From Candidatus Methanohalarchaeum thermophilum (lineage in GTDB: Archaea > Halobacteriota > Methanonatronarchaeia > Methanonatronarchaeales > Methanonatronarchaeaceae): a stretch of 64,000 bases of DNA. The stretch's first letter is position 1, and the number at the start of each line of letters is the position of its first letter. The DNA is taken from NCBI GenBank assembly GCA_001914405.1, contig MSDW01000001.1, positions 62,001-126,000 of the forward strand. The letters run 5' to 3'. A program made the position numbers and the translations under genes. A model generated the notes under the pieces. That model ran no database searches and was not told the origin of the DNA. It saw only the letters and a program-made list of their open reading frames with translations. Below, piece by piece: positions 47,407 to 56,534 of this stretch.

Positions 47407-48609
47407 TCATTGCTTAGACCCTCTTAAACTCCACCAGATAGCCAAAAATACTGCAAATACCACCATAAACGCCCCAAAAATTTTTAAAGACAACTCAACC
47501 GAATACATTCCAGCAATCTTAGATAAAACTAGCACACCAATAGCTGCTCCAAATGTACCAGTAGCACCTCTAAGACCCATCCCAACCCCTCTTTCATCTT
47601 CAGTAGTAGCCTGGGCGATCAAGTCAAAGGCTATCGGCAAATAAACTCCCGCTCCAAGACCCCACACGATCGAAATAGCTATTAAATTAATCTTAGTCGT
47701 CGTAGAAGGAATTAAATGTATTGTTATCCCTGCAATCGCAACCCCCCCAATCAACGCTTTTATCTCACCAAATGTACTTATAACCTTACCAGACAACAAC
47801 CTAACTAATGAAGCTGCAGCTGTATTCGAAGCCGTAAACACCCCTAAAAGAAACGAAGAATACCTCAAAGTCTCCCTAATATACAAAGGAATTATTGAAA
47901 AAGATAAACTAAATGACATAAACATTATAAACGAAACTAAAGCTGCTAATAATATCTTACCCCCTCTACTTAGAAGAGCATATGCTTCCTTAAAAGAATA
48001 TGCTATAGAAGTAACTATATAAGATATTAACGTCCTTAAATTAGTTTCCGATATCGAAACAGTATCCTGAGATTCTTCACTGCCCTGCCTGTAAAACATT
48101 ATAGAGACAATTAGAGCTAATAAGGTCATCGAAATGTAACTTAAAAACAAAGGAACAAATCCAAAAACATCCCGGATCCTACCACCAATCGGAGGACCAA
48201 CCAACCAACCCAACCCAACCGAAAAAGTATAGATACTTAAAGAGCCATTAGCCCTCGTTATGTAAGAAGGAACAGTGACCCATGTAATCGAAAAACCAAA
48301 ACCTAAAGCAACCTGAGCTAAATAAATAAAAAACTTATATACATCTGAAGACAAGTAAAAAATCCCAGCAAATACAATAGACACCGCTCCGATTACGATC
48401 ATCACCCTATCTTCAAAAATATTGGATATACTCCCTATAGGTATTCTGAAAAACATCTCAGTCAAATAATACGCAAATACAACTAACCCAACCAAAACTA
48501 TAGAGAAATCTAAGCTCCTAGCATATTCCGGAATAAATGAGATCAACAAACCATCCGAAATCGAAATAAATGTCGCATAAGCCACCAACAACTTAATTTT
48601 AGGTTTCAT
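47407..48609 (-). CDS. MFS transporter
   Basis: A 400-residue major facilitator superfamily protein with about twelve hydrophobic segments in two halves and a central loop with charged residues (QGSEESQDTVSISE near 200). The loop between segments 2 and 3 reads RIPIGSISNIFEDRVMI, a variant of the MFS GxxxDRxGR motif, and RLLSGKVISTFGEIKALIGG is its echo in the second half. Substrate cannot be predicted. Isolated gene; the region 48610-48902 upstream is AT-rich with no gene seen. Confidence 0.85.
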   Translation of the reverse strand: MKPKIKLLVAYATFISISDGLLISFIPEYARSLDFSIVLVGLVVFAYYLTEMFFRIPIGSISNIFEDRVMIVIGAVSIVFAGIFYLSSDVYKFFIYLAQVALGFGFSITWVTVPSYITRANGSLSIYTFSVGLGWLVGPPIGGRIRDVFGFVPLFLSYISMTLLALIVSIMFYRQGSEESQDTVSISETNLRTLISYIVTSIAYSFKEAYALLSRGGKILLAALVSFIMFMSFSLSFSIIPLYIRETLRYSSFLLGVFTASNTAAASLVRLLSGKVISTFGEIKALIGGVAIAGITIHLIPSTTTKINLIAISIVWGLGAGVYLPIAFDLIAQATTEDERGVGMGLRGATGTFGAAIGVLVLSKIAGMYSVELSLKIFGAFMVVFAVFLAIWWSLRGSKQ

Positions 48610-48902
48610 CTTAACAAAATCCCCTCAATAAACATAAATAAAAGAATACTACCCAAAACTACCTATTACAAACCAAAATCAAACTAAAATACCTATATAT
48701 AGTCCTATGAAACAAAAAATCCACTCTTAAATCTCTTAAAGCTTTCAAATAACTTCAGGCCTCTTACAGGAAATAAACAAAGACCCAAGTTTGTAAGCTC
48801 AATTTATTATTCGATTATTTTATTTAAATCTAATGTTTGACAACATATAGCCCACATCCTCACACCATTAGTAACCTACCTAAACTAAATACATCTATTT
48901 TT

Positions 48903-49908
48903 GGCTATGTCGCAACCCTTTTGTGACTCTTTAGAATCATAAAGATTAAGGTTGTATGATAATTTATTGTTTTTTCTATGTTTTGCACTAGGCACCTCAA
49001 CGTTATTTCCCTAACCTGTTTCCACAATTCACGAGAAAAGACATAGGAGCCAATACTTCCTCTTCAACGAGAAGATGACACATTCATTTATGTTTCTTCT
49101 TCCATACCCTTCTAGCTCCCGGTTAAGTTTTTTATGGTTCCCAGTAAACTCCCTATACTTGATTATTAGCTTTATGTCTTTTCTTAGGCATAGCTCCCTT
49201 TAACTCTTAGTCATCATATCTTTTGTCACCTAAGAGGATGTCTATCCAGTTAGAGTTGCGTTTAACGATGTATGAAGCTAATCTTGTACTATATCTTCCT
49301 TGCTGTGGTTACATGGAGGCCAACTATCGCTCCACTCACATCCACAAAGAGCGTGGTCTTTTAACGAACTCAACTTCATCTCTGCTCTTTTCGTGTAATC
49401 TCTTGATGCGCAGGCTCCTCTCAACTCCTGAAGCATCAACTACCTGCCCACACCAGAAAGAACCAGCTTCTTTATGGAAAGCTTCAAAAGGCTCCGCCAT
49501 GTCCAATATCAAAAGCTTTGCTAAATGCTCCTACAGAGTGTCGAGGAGGTGAGGGACCTCATCTAGGTAGGAGTTCACTTCTAATACACACCATATACAC
49601 GGCTTCATCAACTATATCTTAATGCTTCATCAACTATATCTTAATAGGTGTCTTCTTTCTTTATCTTCAGGCACACAAGAACAAATCTGCTGCCTCAAGC
49701 TATAATATCTCCTCGAATACTTATAAGGATATCCTAGAACCTTCTTAGCCACCAAACGCTTAATCCCCTTAACAAATCTGTAAAGCCCCGTCCCCGAAAG
49801 CCCATCCAGCCCTAAATCCAGTCTCCAACTGCTGTAACTATCCCATCCCCAAACCCACTTTTTTACCGAAAAGTCAAGAAGGGTTCCGAGAAAGGTTGCA
49901 ACAGAGCC
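48903..49908 (-). mobile_element. degenerate DDE insertion sequence with terminal inverted repeats
   Basis: Imperfect inverted repeats frame the element: GGCTATGTCGCAACCCTTT at 48903-48921 and AAAGGTTGCAACAGAGCC at 49891-49908, which read in reverse as GGCTCTGTTGCAACCTTT. The length is about 1.0 kb, normal for a small DDE element. It contains the broken transposase annotated separately. It is unrelated to the palindrome-ended elements. 49909-50038 is AT-rich with nothing seen. Confidence 0.65.
48990..49870 (-). pseudogene. DDE (IS4/IS5-type) transposase pseudogene
   Basis: Reading the minus strand in shifting frames gives WVWGWDSYSSWRLDLGLDG and RFVKGIKRLVAKK at the start, VVDASGVERSLRIKRLHEK (first Asp), SGAIVGLHVTTARK, LLGDKRYDD (second Asp), and GRRNINE with SLKRKYW and ITLRCL near the end (third acidic residue region). 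The order matches DDE_Tnp_1-type archaeal transposases. Many stops and frameshifts break it, so it is a relic. The exact IS family is uncertain. Confidence 0.65.
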
Positions 49909-50038
49909 CTATTTTTTATTAAATACATAAAAGAAACTTATGTTAAATATGATATAGATCAGACAAAGTTATTTTAAATCTTTTAACATAAAATTTGATT
50001 AAATGTTTTTTAAAGTTTGTTATAGAAAATAATTTGTT

Positions 50039-50407
50039 TTAGTGGTGGGTTCCTTCTCTAACACCTATTCCTTTTGATTTTATTACTTCCTTTATTGAAT
50101 CCAAGTGTGGGCATTCCACATATTCTTGTTCTTCATCGTAGAACATGCACGAACTTAAATGAACGAAATCTGGTTTTTTATCGCTTTTTTCTAGTTTTTT
50201 TATTAGTCTGCTTATTCTGCGGCCAGGGCATCCTCCACACGTAAAAAATCCTACTAATTTAGTTTCTTCATGGTAATCCTTAAATTTCTTTTTCTTTTCC
50301 TGGAAGCTGCCGAGACAACCTGAGCCTGGACATGTTTCTGAAGTTATTTCGCATCGTATTATTGCTACTTTTTGGTTTTTAGGGTTTTCTTTTATTTCAT
50401 TCTTCAT
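50039..50407 (-). CDS. CGGC-domain protein
   Basis: A 122-residue small cysteine-rich protein. KVAIIRCEITSETCPGSGC near 13, LVGFFTCGGCPGRRISRLIKK near 51 and VHLSSCMFY near 82 are the CGGC-domain hallmarks. The family is common in methanogens and other anaerobes and is thought to bind a metal or FeS cluster; no activity is established. It lies 0.5 kb from cooS with the same orientation but is separated by a family C element. Confidence 0.85.
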   Translation of the reverse strand: MKNEIKENPKNQKVAIIRCEITSETCPGSGCLGSFQEKKKKFKDYHEETKLVGFFTCGGCPGRRISRLIKKLEKSDKKPDFVHLSSCMFYDEEQEYVECPHLDSIKEVIKSKGIGVREGTHH

Positions 50408-50499
50408 TTTTACTGGATTCCTTTAAAAAATCTTATTTATTTGTTCTTAAATTTACTTGTATTATGTTTTAAAACCCTATTACAGCTTATATTATGCTT

Positions 50500-50927
50500 G
50501 GCCTATTTTCCTACCTAGGTCAAGGTTGATGAAGGAGATTCCATTCATTTACAAGACCAGTATAACATCCAAAAGGTTAGTGGCTTTTCCCAAAATGACC
50601 TAGTTGAAGTAGATACAGTCTACACAATATTACAGGTACCAGGGGACTTAGAATTTACTCCCTATCAAGCATTCACTATTTTTTGCCTTGTTTATAAGTT
50701 CCAAGTCACTATAGAACCCTAATATCCAAATCCCTACCACATATTCATTGCGATAAGATCTTCTGTTGCTTGAGTACTAGGCTACCCAGACTGGGCTATA
50801 GGACTAATAAACCTCTCTTTTACAACCTCCTATAGCGTCTTAGATCAGATTTAAGCATTCTAATTCATCTTATTACTATCTTTCACTGGATTCGGTGTGG
50901 AAGAGGGTTTCTCGTTTATATTTTAAA
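50500..50927 (-). mobile_element. palindrome-ended non-autonomous element, family C copy 3
   Basis: The RE side is worn (CCTACCTAGGTCAAGG, then GGAGATTCC); LE in reverse GATTCGGTGTGGAAGAGGGT then TTCTCGTTTATATTTTAAAA. It is uninterrupted and serves as reference for C1 and C2. The LE ends 26 bp from the cooS stop codon. No gene is seen in 50408-50952. Confidence 0.65.
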
Positions 50928-50952
50928 AATAAAAAATGGGTTTTTGTAGTTT

Positions 50953-52827
50953 TTATATTCCTAGTTTTTCTCTTTTTTTGTCGAGGTGTTCAAGTATTCC
51001 TTTTTTTATTTCTTCTGGATCTTCTCCGACGGCGAGTTTTCCTCCTGTTAGGTTTTCTACTTCTTCGGTTAGTAAGGAAACGACATTTTCGCTTCCTGTG
51101 ACAGGTGGGGTAGGTGAAACATGTGTGTATAGGCCGTATGCTATTGCTCCGATTGCTGCTATTGTCGCTTTTTGTTCCATGTATTCGGGTGCACTTACTG
51201 CTACTGGTAGATTGGTTGGGTCTGTTCCTATTTCTTGAGAGAGTTTGGATACTAGGTTTATTATTCTTCCTGTATCTGTACAGGTACCAAAGCTTAGGAC
51301 TGGAGGGATGTTTAGTTGGTTGCAGACTTTTTTTAGTTTTTTTCCGGCTTTTTCTTTTGCGTCTAATCTTGTTAGTCCACTTACTTGAAGTCCTGCGTTA
51401 CCACATCCAGCGCTTAAGACTAGTATATTTTCTTTGATTAGTTTTTCAGCTAGTTTATTTATTTTTTCGTCTTGTGGCCCGTTTTTGAGTGTTGTACAGG
51501 AGATCATTGCTACTATTCCTCGGATGTTGTTTTGTTTTATATGTTCTATTAATGGATCAAGTGATCCTCCTAGAGCTTTTTTAATTGATTTTGGGGAAAA
51601 ACCAGTTGTTATATCTTTTTTATATTGTGGTATATTGGTTTCTTTATTCTTTCTATTCCTATAGTTTTCTATAGCTTTGTCTATTATCTTTAGGGCTTGT
51701 TCTTCTGCTTTTTTTGGTTTGTATTCGATTCTTTCTTCTACTCCAGGTATATTGACTAGTTTGTTCACTGGGATTATTTTTGAGTTGTATTTTTCGGCGT
51801 AGATTCCTGAAGTAGGTAGGGTGCAGTTCATATCTGCTACTAAGGCATCAACTGCTCCTGTTGCTAAAACAAATTCATTTGATATCCAGTTTCCGGTTAA
51901 TCCTGCGAATATTTCATCGGTTTCGAATCTCTGCATTAATTCCTGTCCAGTTTCTATTGAACCGATTATTCTGACTCCTTTTGCTCCTGCTTCTTTTGCC
52001 TTTTGTTGTATTTCGTCTCTTCTAGCTACTTGGATTAAAGCAGCACCTATAAAAGGCTCGTGGCCATTTGGTAGTATATTAACATAGTTTTCGTCTAAGA
52101 TTCCCATATCTACTTGGGATTTGTGTGGACTTGCAGTTCCGAATAAGATATCTTGTATTTCTTCTAATAGGGTTAAAGATCCGTATATAGTGGATAATCC
52201 CATTTTAAGTGCCTTGTTTGCCATGCTTTTGTAGTCTCCGTCTACATTGGTCATTACGCTTGTGTTGACATCCATAAGTTCATGTAGAGGGCCTCCAGGA
52301 GTTAGTCCTAGTTTGTTCCATGTTTCTTTTCGTGTTTCTGGTGCTAGTTCGCTCAAGACTTCTGATGTTTCTTCACTGTCCCTATTTATTTCCTCGAGCA
52401 AAAGGTCGGATAGGTCTAGAGCTATTTCTTCTTTTTTTCTAGAGGTATCGATTCCGAATTTATTTGCTAGGTCTCTAAGTTTTTCTTCATCTTTTATTTC
52501 AAATATTGTTTCGTTTTTTGCTGTTGCTTTTAGGGTTTTGGCGGCTGTTTTTGCGTGGTATGTGTAGGCAGAGGTTCCCATTGTGTTTATTCTAACGAAA
52601 TTTCTCATTACCATTCCATCTTTATCTATTCCACAAACTCCTCTTTCTGCATTTTTTGTTATTCTACAGGGCCCATTACTACATATATTGCATCTAATTC
52701 CTTCTGAACAAAATTTGCATCTTGTTGGTTCCTGGGATTCAAATCGGTCTTTTACATTTGTTATTTTATCTTCTTCGACTTTTTCGTACATTTCATTTAT
52801 AGAGTCGTGATAACTTACTTCCTCCAT
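50953..52827 (-). CDS. cooS: anaerobic (Ni) carbon monoxide dehydrogenase, CooS type
   Basis: A 624-residue monofunctional CO dehydrogenase that interconverts CO and CO2 with low-potential electrons. The N-terminal Cys array CKFCSEGIRCNICSNGPC (residues ~37-54) holds the D- and B-cluster ligands. The C-cluster region is seen as NILPNGHEPFIG, ADMNCTLPTSG, LSAGCGNAGLQVSG near 450 and LSFGTCTDTGR near 485. No acetyl-CoA synthase subunits or CooF/hydrogenase are nearby, so electron partner and role (CO oxidation, CO2 reduction or detoxification) are open. Divergent from a V4R regulator across 126 bp containing a 16-bp palindrome. Confidence 0.94.
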   Translation of the reverse strand: MEEVSYHDSINEMYEKVEEDKITNVKDRFESQEPTRCKFCSEGIRCNICSNGPCRITKNAERGVCGIDKDGMVMRNFVRINTMGTSAYTYHAKTAAKTLKATAKNETIFEIKDEEKLRDLANKFGIDTSRKKEEIALDLSDLLLEEINRDSEETSEVLSELAPETRKETWNKLGLTPGGPLHELMDVNTSVMTNVDGDYKSMANKALKMGLSTIYGSLTLLEEIQDILFGTASPHKSQVDMGILDENYVNILPNGHEPFIGAALIQVARRDEIQQKAKEAGAKGVRIIGSIETGQELMQRFETDEIFAGLTGNWISNEFVLATGAVDALVADMNCTLPTSGIYAEKYNSKIIPVNKLVNIPGVEERIEYKPKKAEEQALKIIDKAIENYRNRKNKETNIPQYKKDITTGFSPKSIKKALGGSLDPLIEHIKQNNIRGIVAMISCTTLKNGPQDEKINKLAEKLIKENILVLSAGCGNAGLQVSGLTRLDAKEKAGKKLKKVCNQLNIPPVLSFGTCTDTGRIINLVSKLSQEIGTDPTNLPVAVSAPEYMEQKATIAAIGAIAYGLYTHVSPTPPVTGSENVVSLLTEEVENLTGGKLAVGEDPEEIKKGILEHLDKKREKLGI

Positions 52828-52881
52828 CTTTTCCCTCGAGTTGTTTTTTTGAGGGTGCCCCTACATAAACCTTTCGTGAGA

Positions 52882-52897
52882 ATACGAACTTTCGTAT
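52882..52897. promoter_or_regulatory. 16-bp palindrome between cooS and the V4R regulator
   Basis: ATACGAA-CT-TTCGTAT, a perfect 7-bp inverted repeat with a 2-bp spacer. A further half-site-like CTTTCGT lies at 52871-52877. It sits in the 126-bp divergent region, 55 bp before the cooS start. A TTTAGTAAAC-like TATA candidate for cooS lies just upstream of it on the minus strand, so a bound protein could block cooS initiation. Likely the operator of the adjacent regulator (inference). Confidence 0.6.
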
Positions 52898-52953
52898 GTT
52901 TACTAAATAACGCCCTTAATTTATTTTATACCAAAAATCTAAATTAATGATCA

Positions 52954-53691
52954 ATGAAAAAAGAGAAAAAGCCAAAGATATATTCAACAGAAAACGGAGC
53001 AGTAACAGTTAAAAGCCCAACAAAATTAAGTATCCTTTCTCTACTAGAAGAAAGAGAAAGAACAGGTAGAGAGATTAGAGAAAACATAGATAGATCAAAA
53101 TCAACTATATCCGTTCATCTATCAGATCTAGAAAAGAGAAATTTAATCAAAGAAAAACAACACGAACAAGACAAAAGAAAAAAGATCTATTCACCTAAAT
53201 TCACTTTCCTAGGCGAATCCAAAATCCCATTCGACGAACACTATGAAAAGATACTCAATAACTTTAATAAGGCAAGTGGAAACAAATACGAATTTTTAAA
53301 GACATTATTCCACACTATAAGATACGGTTTAAGCTCATTTGGATTCGATATAAAGCCAGCGCTCAAAGAGATGGGCCACGATATTGGAGAGAAGATTGCA
53401 GAAGATATGCAAGCAAAAGACATGAACCAGGTTCTTATAGAAATAAAGGAATTCTGGGATAAAAATGGCTTAGGAAAAATAAAAATTATCGAAGAAGACT
53501 TAATAGAAATAGAAGACTGCTTTGATTGCAGCAGAATGCCAAATGTAGATCAAACTCTCTGCTCACTAGACGAAGGAATAATAGAAGGTATTATCGAGAA
53601 AAAACTCGGAATTGAAAACGAAGTAACTGAAACAAAGTGCCATGGCCTTGGAAACGATGTTTGTGAATTTAAAATAAAAATTAATGACTAA
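52954..53691 (+). CDS. winged-helix transcriptional regulator with V4R domain
   Basis: A 245-residue protein with an ArsR-like winged helix at residues 18-85 (ILSLLEERERTGREIREN; STISVHLSDLEKRNLI is the recognition helix region) and a C-terminal V4R domain. The V4R end carries conserved cysteines: EDCFDCSRMPN, DQTLCSLDEG and ETKCHGLGNDVCEF. These could bind a metal, FeS cluster or small ligand, giving redox or gas sensing. Its divergent placement next to cooS with a shared palindrome suggests it controls cooS, and perhaps itself. An upstream TTTATTTTATACC gives a TATA box about 30 bp from the start, consistent with a nearly leaderless mRNA. Confidence 0.85.
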   Translation: MKKEKKPKIYSTENGAVTVKSPTKLSILSLLEERERTGREIRENIDRSKSTISVHLSDLEKRNLIKEKQHEQDKRKKIYSPKFTFLGESKIPFDEHYEKILNNFNKASGNKYEFLKTLFHTIRYGLSSFGFDIKPALKEMGHDIGEKIAEDMQAKDMNQVLIEIKEFWDKNGLGKIKIIEEDLIEIEDCFDCSRMPNVDQTLCSLDEGIIEGIIEKKLGIENEVTETKCHGLGNDVCEFKIKIND

Positions 53692-53732
53692 AAAGGATTT
53701 ATATAAATAAATACCTATTTTTTGATTTAAAA

Positions 53733-54746
53733 ATGTCTTATTTAACCGATGAAGAAGTCGTTGTAGAGTCAAACTCAAAGAAAAAAGACCTCAAAAAAAG
53801 TTACTTTGGAGAAGAAAAAGGAAACAAGTTAATTTTATCGTTCGTAGAAGCTGGATACCTTCTCAATGAAGGAAAAATCGAGGTAAATTCGAGCGAAGAA
53901 GAATTTTTTAATCTCGCCTGCAACAAAGTCAATCAATACGAGCTGAAACTAGCTGTTTATAGCGATATAAGAAAAAGAGGACTTTTTACAAAAGAGGGAG
54001 GAAAATCTGCTGATTTCTTAGTTTATCCTAGAGGAGAAAAACCAGACGAAGGAGCATCAGAATACCTCATTTACATTAAATCCGAGCGTGACAAAATACA
54101 GATCAAAGATCTACTAAAAAAATCAAAAAAAGCCAATAATTTAAGAAAAAAAGCATTATTATCCGTCATTGACGGAGAAGGAGATATAACTTACTATAAA
54201 ATAAGTACCTTTAATCCATCTGGAAACCTAGATATAGATGAAGCTAAATCTAAGGGCTCATTACTAGAGGATCGAGTCCTAACCTGGAAAGGAGGAGAAA
54301 AATTATACAAAAATGGTTTTTACGGTAAACCCTTCTCCGGAGACACCTATCAACTTACAATTATCGAAGCAAATTATCTCTTGGAAAAAGGAAAACTGGA
54401 TCTCGATACTAATAAGAACAACTTCCTAAAAAAGGCAAAAAATATCGAAAAAGACTTCTATATAAAAAAACTCTTATACGAGGACCTAAGAGAAAGAGGA
54501 CTCGTACCTAAAACGGGTTTCAAATTTGGATCCCACTTCAGAGTTTACGATAACTTCAAAGATCCAGAGAACCTAGAACATGCTAAGTACCTCATACATG
54601 GCATAAACCCTAATACGTCTCTTTCCCCACCAGAATTATCTAGAGCAGTTAGATTAGCCCAGAACGTTAGAAAAAAAATGGTTTTTGCCTTAGTTAGTGA
54701 AAATAAAAAGATAGATTACATAAAAATAAAGAGAATCAAACTATAG
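53733..54746 (+). CDS. endA: tRNA-splicing endonuclease, fused-repeat form
   Basis: A 337-residue EndA of the double-length (homodimeric) archaeal type, which cuts bulge-helix-bulge introns from tRNA precursors. Two similar halves are visible: LSFVEAGYLLNEGKIEV with DIRKRGLFTKEGG, and TIIEANYLLEKGKLDL with DLRERGLVPKTGFKFGSHF. The second half is the catalytic one, with His in KFGSHFRVY and Lys in AQNVRKKMVFAL. Where many EndA have a Tyr before KTG, this one reads Leu (RGLVPKTG), as also seems usual in haloarchaeal relatives. The tRNA-Arg at 30.3 kb is a substrate in the same window. Confidence 0.9.
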   Translation: MSYLTDEEVVVESNSKKKDLKKSYFGEEKGNKLILSFVEAGYLLNEGKIEVNSSEEEFFNLACNKVNQYELKLAVYSDIRKRGLFTKEGGKSADFLVYPRGEKPDEGASEYLIYIKSERDKIQIKDLLKKSKKANNLRKKALLSVIDGEGDITYYKISTFNPSGNLDIDEAKSKGSLLEDRVLTWKGGEKLYKNGFYGKPFSGDTYQLTIIEANYLLEKGKLDLDTNKNNFLKKAKNIEKDFYIKKLLYEDLRERGLVPKTGFKFGSHFRVYDNFKDPENLEHAKYLIHGINPNTSLSPPELSRAVRLAQNVRKKMVFALVSENKKIDYIKIKRIKL

Positions 54747-54766
54747 TAACACCAACCTAAAGAAGG

Positions 54767-54827
54767 GAACTAAGCCTACCTAATCAGAGACTAGGAAGAG
54801 GCTCTTCTCAGTCACCAAGATAAAATA
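54767..54827 (-). repeat. solo hairpin element S6
   Basis: GGAACTAAGCC, the hairpin CCTAATCAGAGACTAGG, AGGCTCTTCTCAGTCACC, then AAGATAAAATAA. It begins 20 bp after the endA stop codon. The rest of 54828-55059 is AT-rich with no gene seen. Confidence 0.6.
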
Positions 54828-55104
54828 ATCTCACATTTGTTCATAAGCACATAAACCTCTCTAAAACCCTTATTCAACCATATAATAGCTTGATATAAAT
54901 TCCTTTGCGCCTCTTCGGCCATTTACACATCAACTACAATACACCTTTATCAAATGCTTAGAGAAAACCTATTGTACCTATTTGATACAGATTCAGAGGA
55001 TTAGTCAGTCCAGGAAAAAACATTTGATCCATTTTTTATATATACAGAAAAGCATGCTGGTGACATCCTCACCTACCAAACACAAAGTTTGGAAGGTGCT
55101 TCCG

Positions 55105-56165
55105 GCCGACTTCATGGGTTACCACCTACCTCACCGACTTGCGTTGCAGAGGCCGGGTCAACAGTAGTGGCTTCGGGCCATGCCACATAGCCCCTAACAT
55201 CAGAAGAAGCTTTTTCAAGCTTCCCGATACCCCGAACGACTATGTTATGTGCACCGTTTTTGTCGCTATCCACTTCAAATCCACAATTACTACACCTAAA
55301 TCTTCCTTTATGCCTACCACCCTTCTCTCCACACCTTAAACACCGCTGAGAGTGAATGCTTCACTAACTTCAATCACTTCTATACCCCCCTACTTTGCCT
55401 TATACTCGATATAATTTCGTAGTTTCCAGTGCGGGAAATTATGTAATTTCCGATTCATTTCTTTGCCCTTGTCTTGTTCCTGTATTTCCTCTAAGTCACC
55501 GATTACAATCAACAAGTCGTTTTCTTTTGCTTTATCTACTATTTTCCTACTTATCTTGTGACATATATCATCTATCTCGTCCCTATCTTTATTACCCCAA
55601 TTTTTCCTAACATAGCCATTCTTACAGTTTCTCCTAAAGAAGTAGTACTTCCCCCGTAATATTGCCTATATGGGTGCCGTGGCATTAGGTCTAACAGCCG
55701 GACAACCTAACACAGGTATGCAAACTTATCCAAACCCAAATCAACCCCCAAAGCACCTCTGTAAGCTTCAACAGGCCCCACTTCCTTGAAAACGGATAAA
55801 TGTAACCCAAAACCATGTGATTTCCTAACTATCCTTAAGTCCTTCATGTTGTATTCTCTTTTTATCTCTTCATGTAGTTCCACTGGAACTGTTATACCAC
55901 CATACACATCACTTACTAGTATTTTAACCCAATAACCAAATTCCGTAGTATTTTATACTTCTTCAACTGAAAATATATCATCCCTCAAGTGCCAAAAATA
56001 TTCTTTGCCACCTTTTACTTCCCCAATGTACTTATCCATCACCTGCATTGTTGCAGAATATAGGCCTTCAACCCCTCCCTTTATATATCCTTAAGCTTTA
56101 TTGTACTCCTCTTCAATTACTTCAAGTTTAGATTTGTTGAATTCTGTTACCCTACATACAACGGC
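55105..56165 (-). pseudogene. tnpB: tnpB pseudogene (T2)
   Basis: Only pieces remain readable: 55707-55907 gives GGITVPVELHEEIKREYNM, SHGFGLHLSVFKEVG and ALGVDLGLDKFAYL, with the first RuvC Asp in GVDLG. Parts of the region at 55200-55350 in reverse resemble the zinc-ribbon end (Cys codons and the CNGCG-like spacing) but need several frameshifts. It aligns with the T1 copy (both have the GFxLHLSV segment). More decayed than T1. Confidence 0.7.
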
Positions 56166-56169
56166 TTCT

Positions 56170-56289
56170 TCAGCCTTCATCTTTCATCTCATCATCTATT
56201 TTTTCTCTTACTAGACTTGAAAGATTTATATGGTTCTCTTTTAGCCATTTTTCATGCTCCTCACGGATAGTTATAGTCTTTGTCTTCAT
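56170..56289 (-). CDS. 39-aa ribbon-helix-helix protein of T2
   Basis: Intact ORF from ATG 56289: MKTKTITIREEHEKWLKENH followed by INLSSLVREKIDDEMKDEG. About 70% identical by eye to the T1 RHH protein, with the same length. It keeps the RHH pattern of strand, helix, NLSS turn and helix. Conserved beside two decayed tnpB genes, so it may be selected or simply short enough to escape mutation. Confidence 0.62.
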   Translation of the reverse strand: MKTKTITIREEHEKWLKENHINLSSLVREKIDDEMKDEG

Positions 56290-56399
56290 CGTAATACTTA
56301 CTATATTTATCCCCTAATAAAAACTCTATGCCAATCCATCACCTACCTAAATCAAAAGATTCAGAAAAGAGACTTCTTGGATAAAAAGTTAATCAACTG

Positions 56400-56510
56400 C
56401 CAGTTACCTTCAAGTGGTATTGGAACTATTTAAGAGTTACGGTTGATTCATTCTCCTACCTAAAATCAAAAATTTGAGGAAGGAGTCTTCTCAACCACTA
56501 AGATAAAATT
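56400..56510 (-). mobile_element. left-end fragment of a family B element
   Basis: TTACGGTTGATTCATTC, the hairpin CCTACCTAAAATCAAAAATT with GAGGAAGG, then AGTCTTCTCAACCACTAAG and ATAAAAT. It matches the reversed LE of family B copy 1 (13780-13857), with no RE. It ends about 25 bp before the trpS start and may carry its promoter. Confidence 0.55.
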
Positions 56511-56534
56511 AAATATTTCAGCGGAGGCTAAAAA

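Larger units (their letters stand above)
55060..56391 (-). mobile_element. IS1341-type TnpB element relic T2, with RHH gene
   Basis: Same plan as T1. RE in reverse GTGACATCCTCACC, the hairpin CCAAACACAAAGTTTGG, then AAGGTGCTTCC (55060-55104). LE in reverse: the hairpin CCTAAATCAAAAGATTCAG, then AAGAGACTTCTTGG and ATAAAAAGTTAATC (to about 56391). Inside, an intact 39-aa RHH gene is followed by a heavily broken tnpB. No tnpA. Confidence 0.72.

Noticed and set aside
48903-49908. IS6-family assignment from the GGCTCTGTTGCAA-like terminal repeats
   Set aside because: The transposase remnants (LLGDKRYDD, SLKRKYW, ITLRCL) fit the DDE_Tnp_1 type better than IS6, so I leave the family open.
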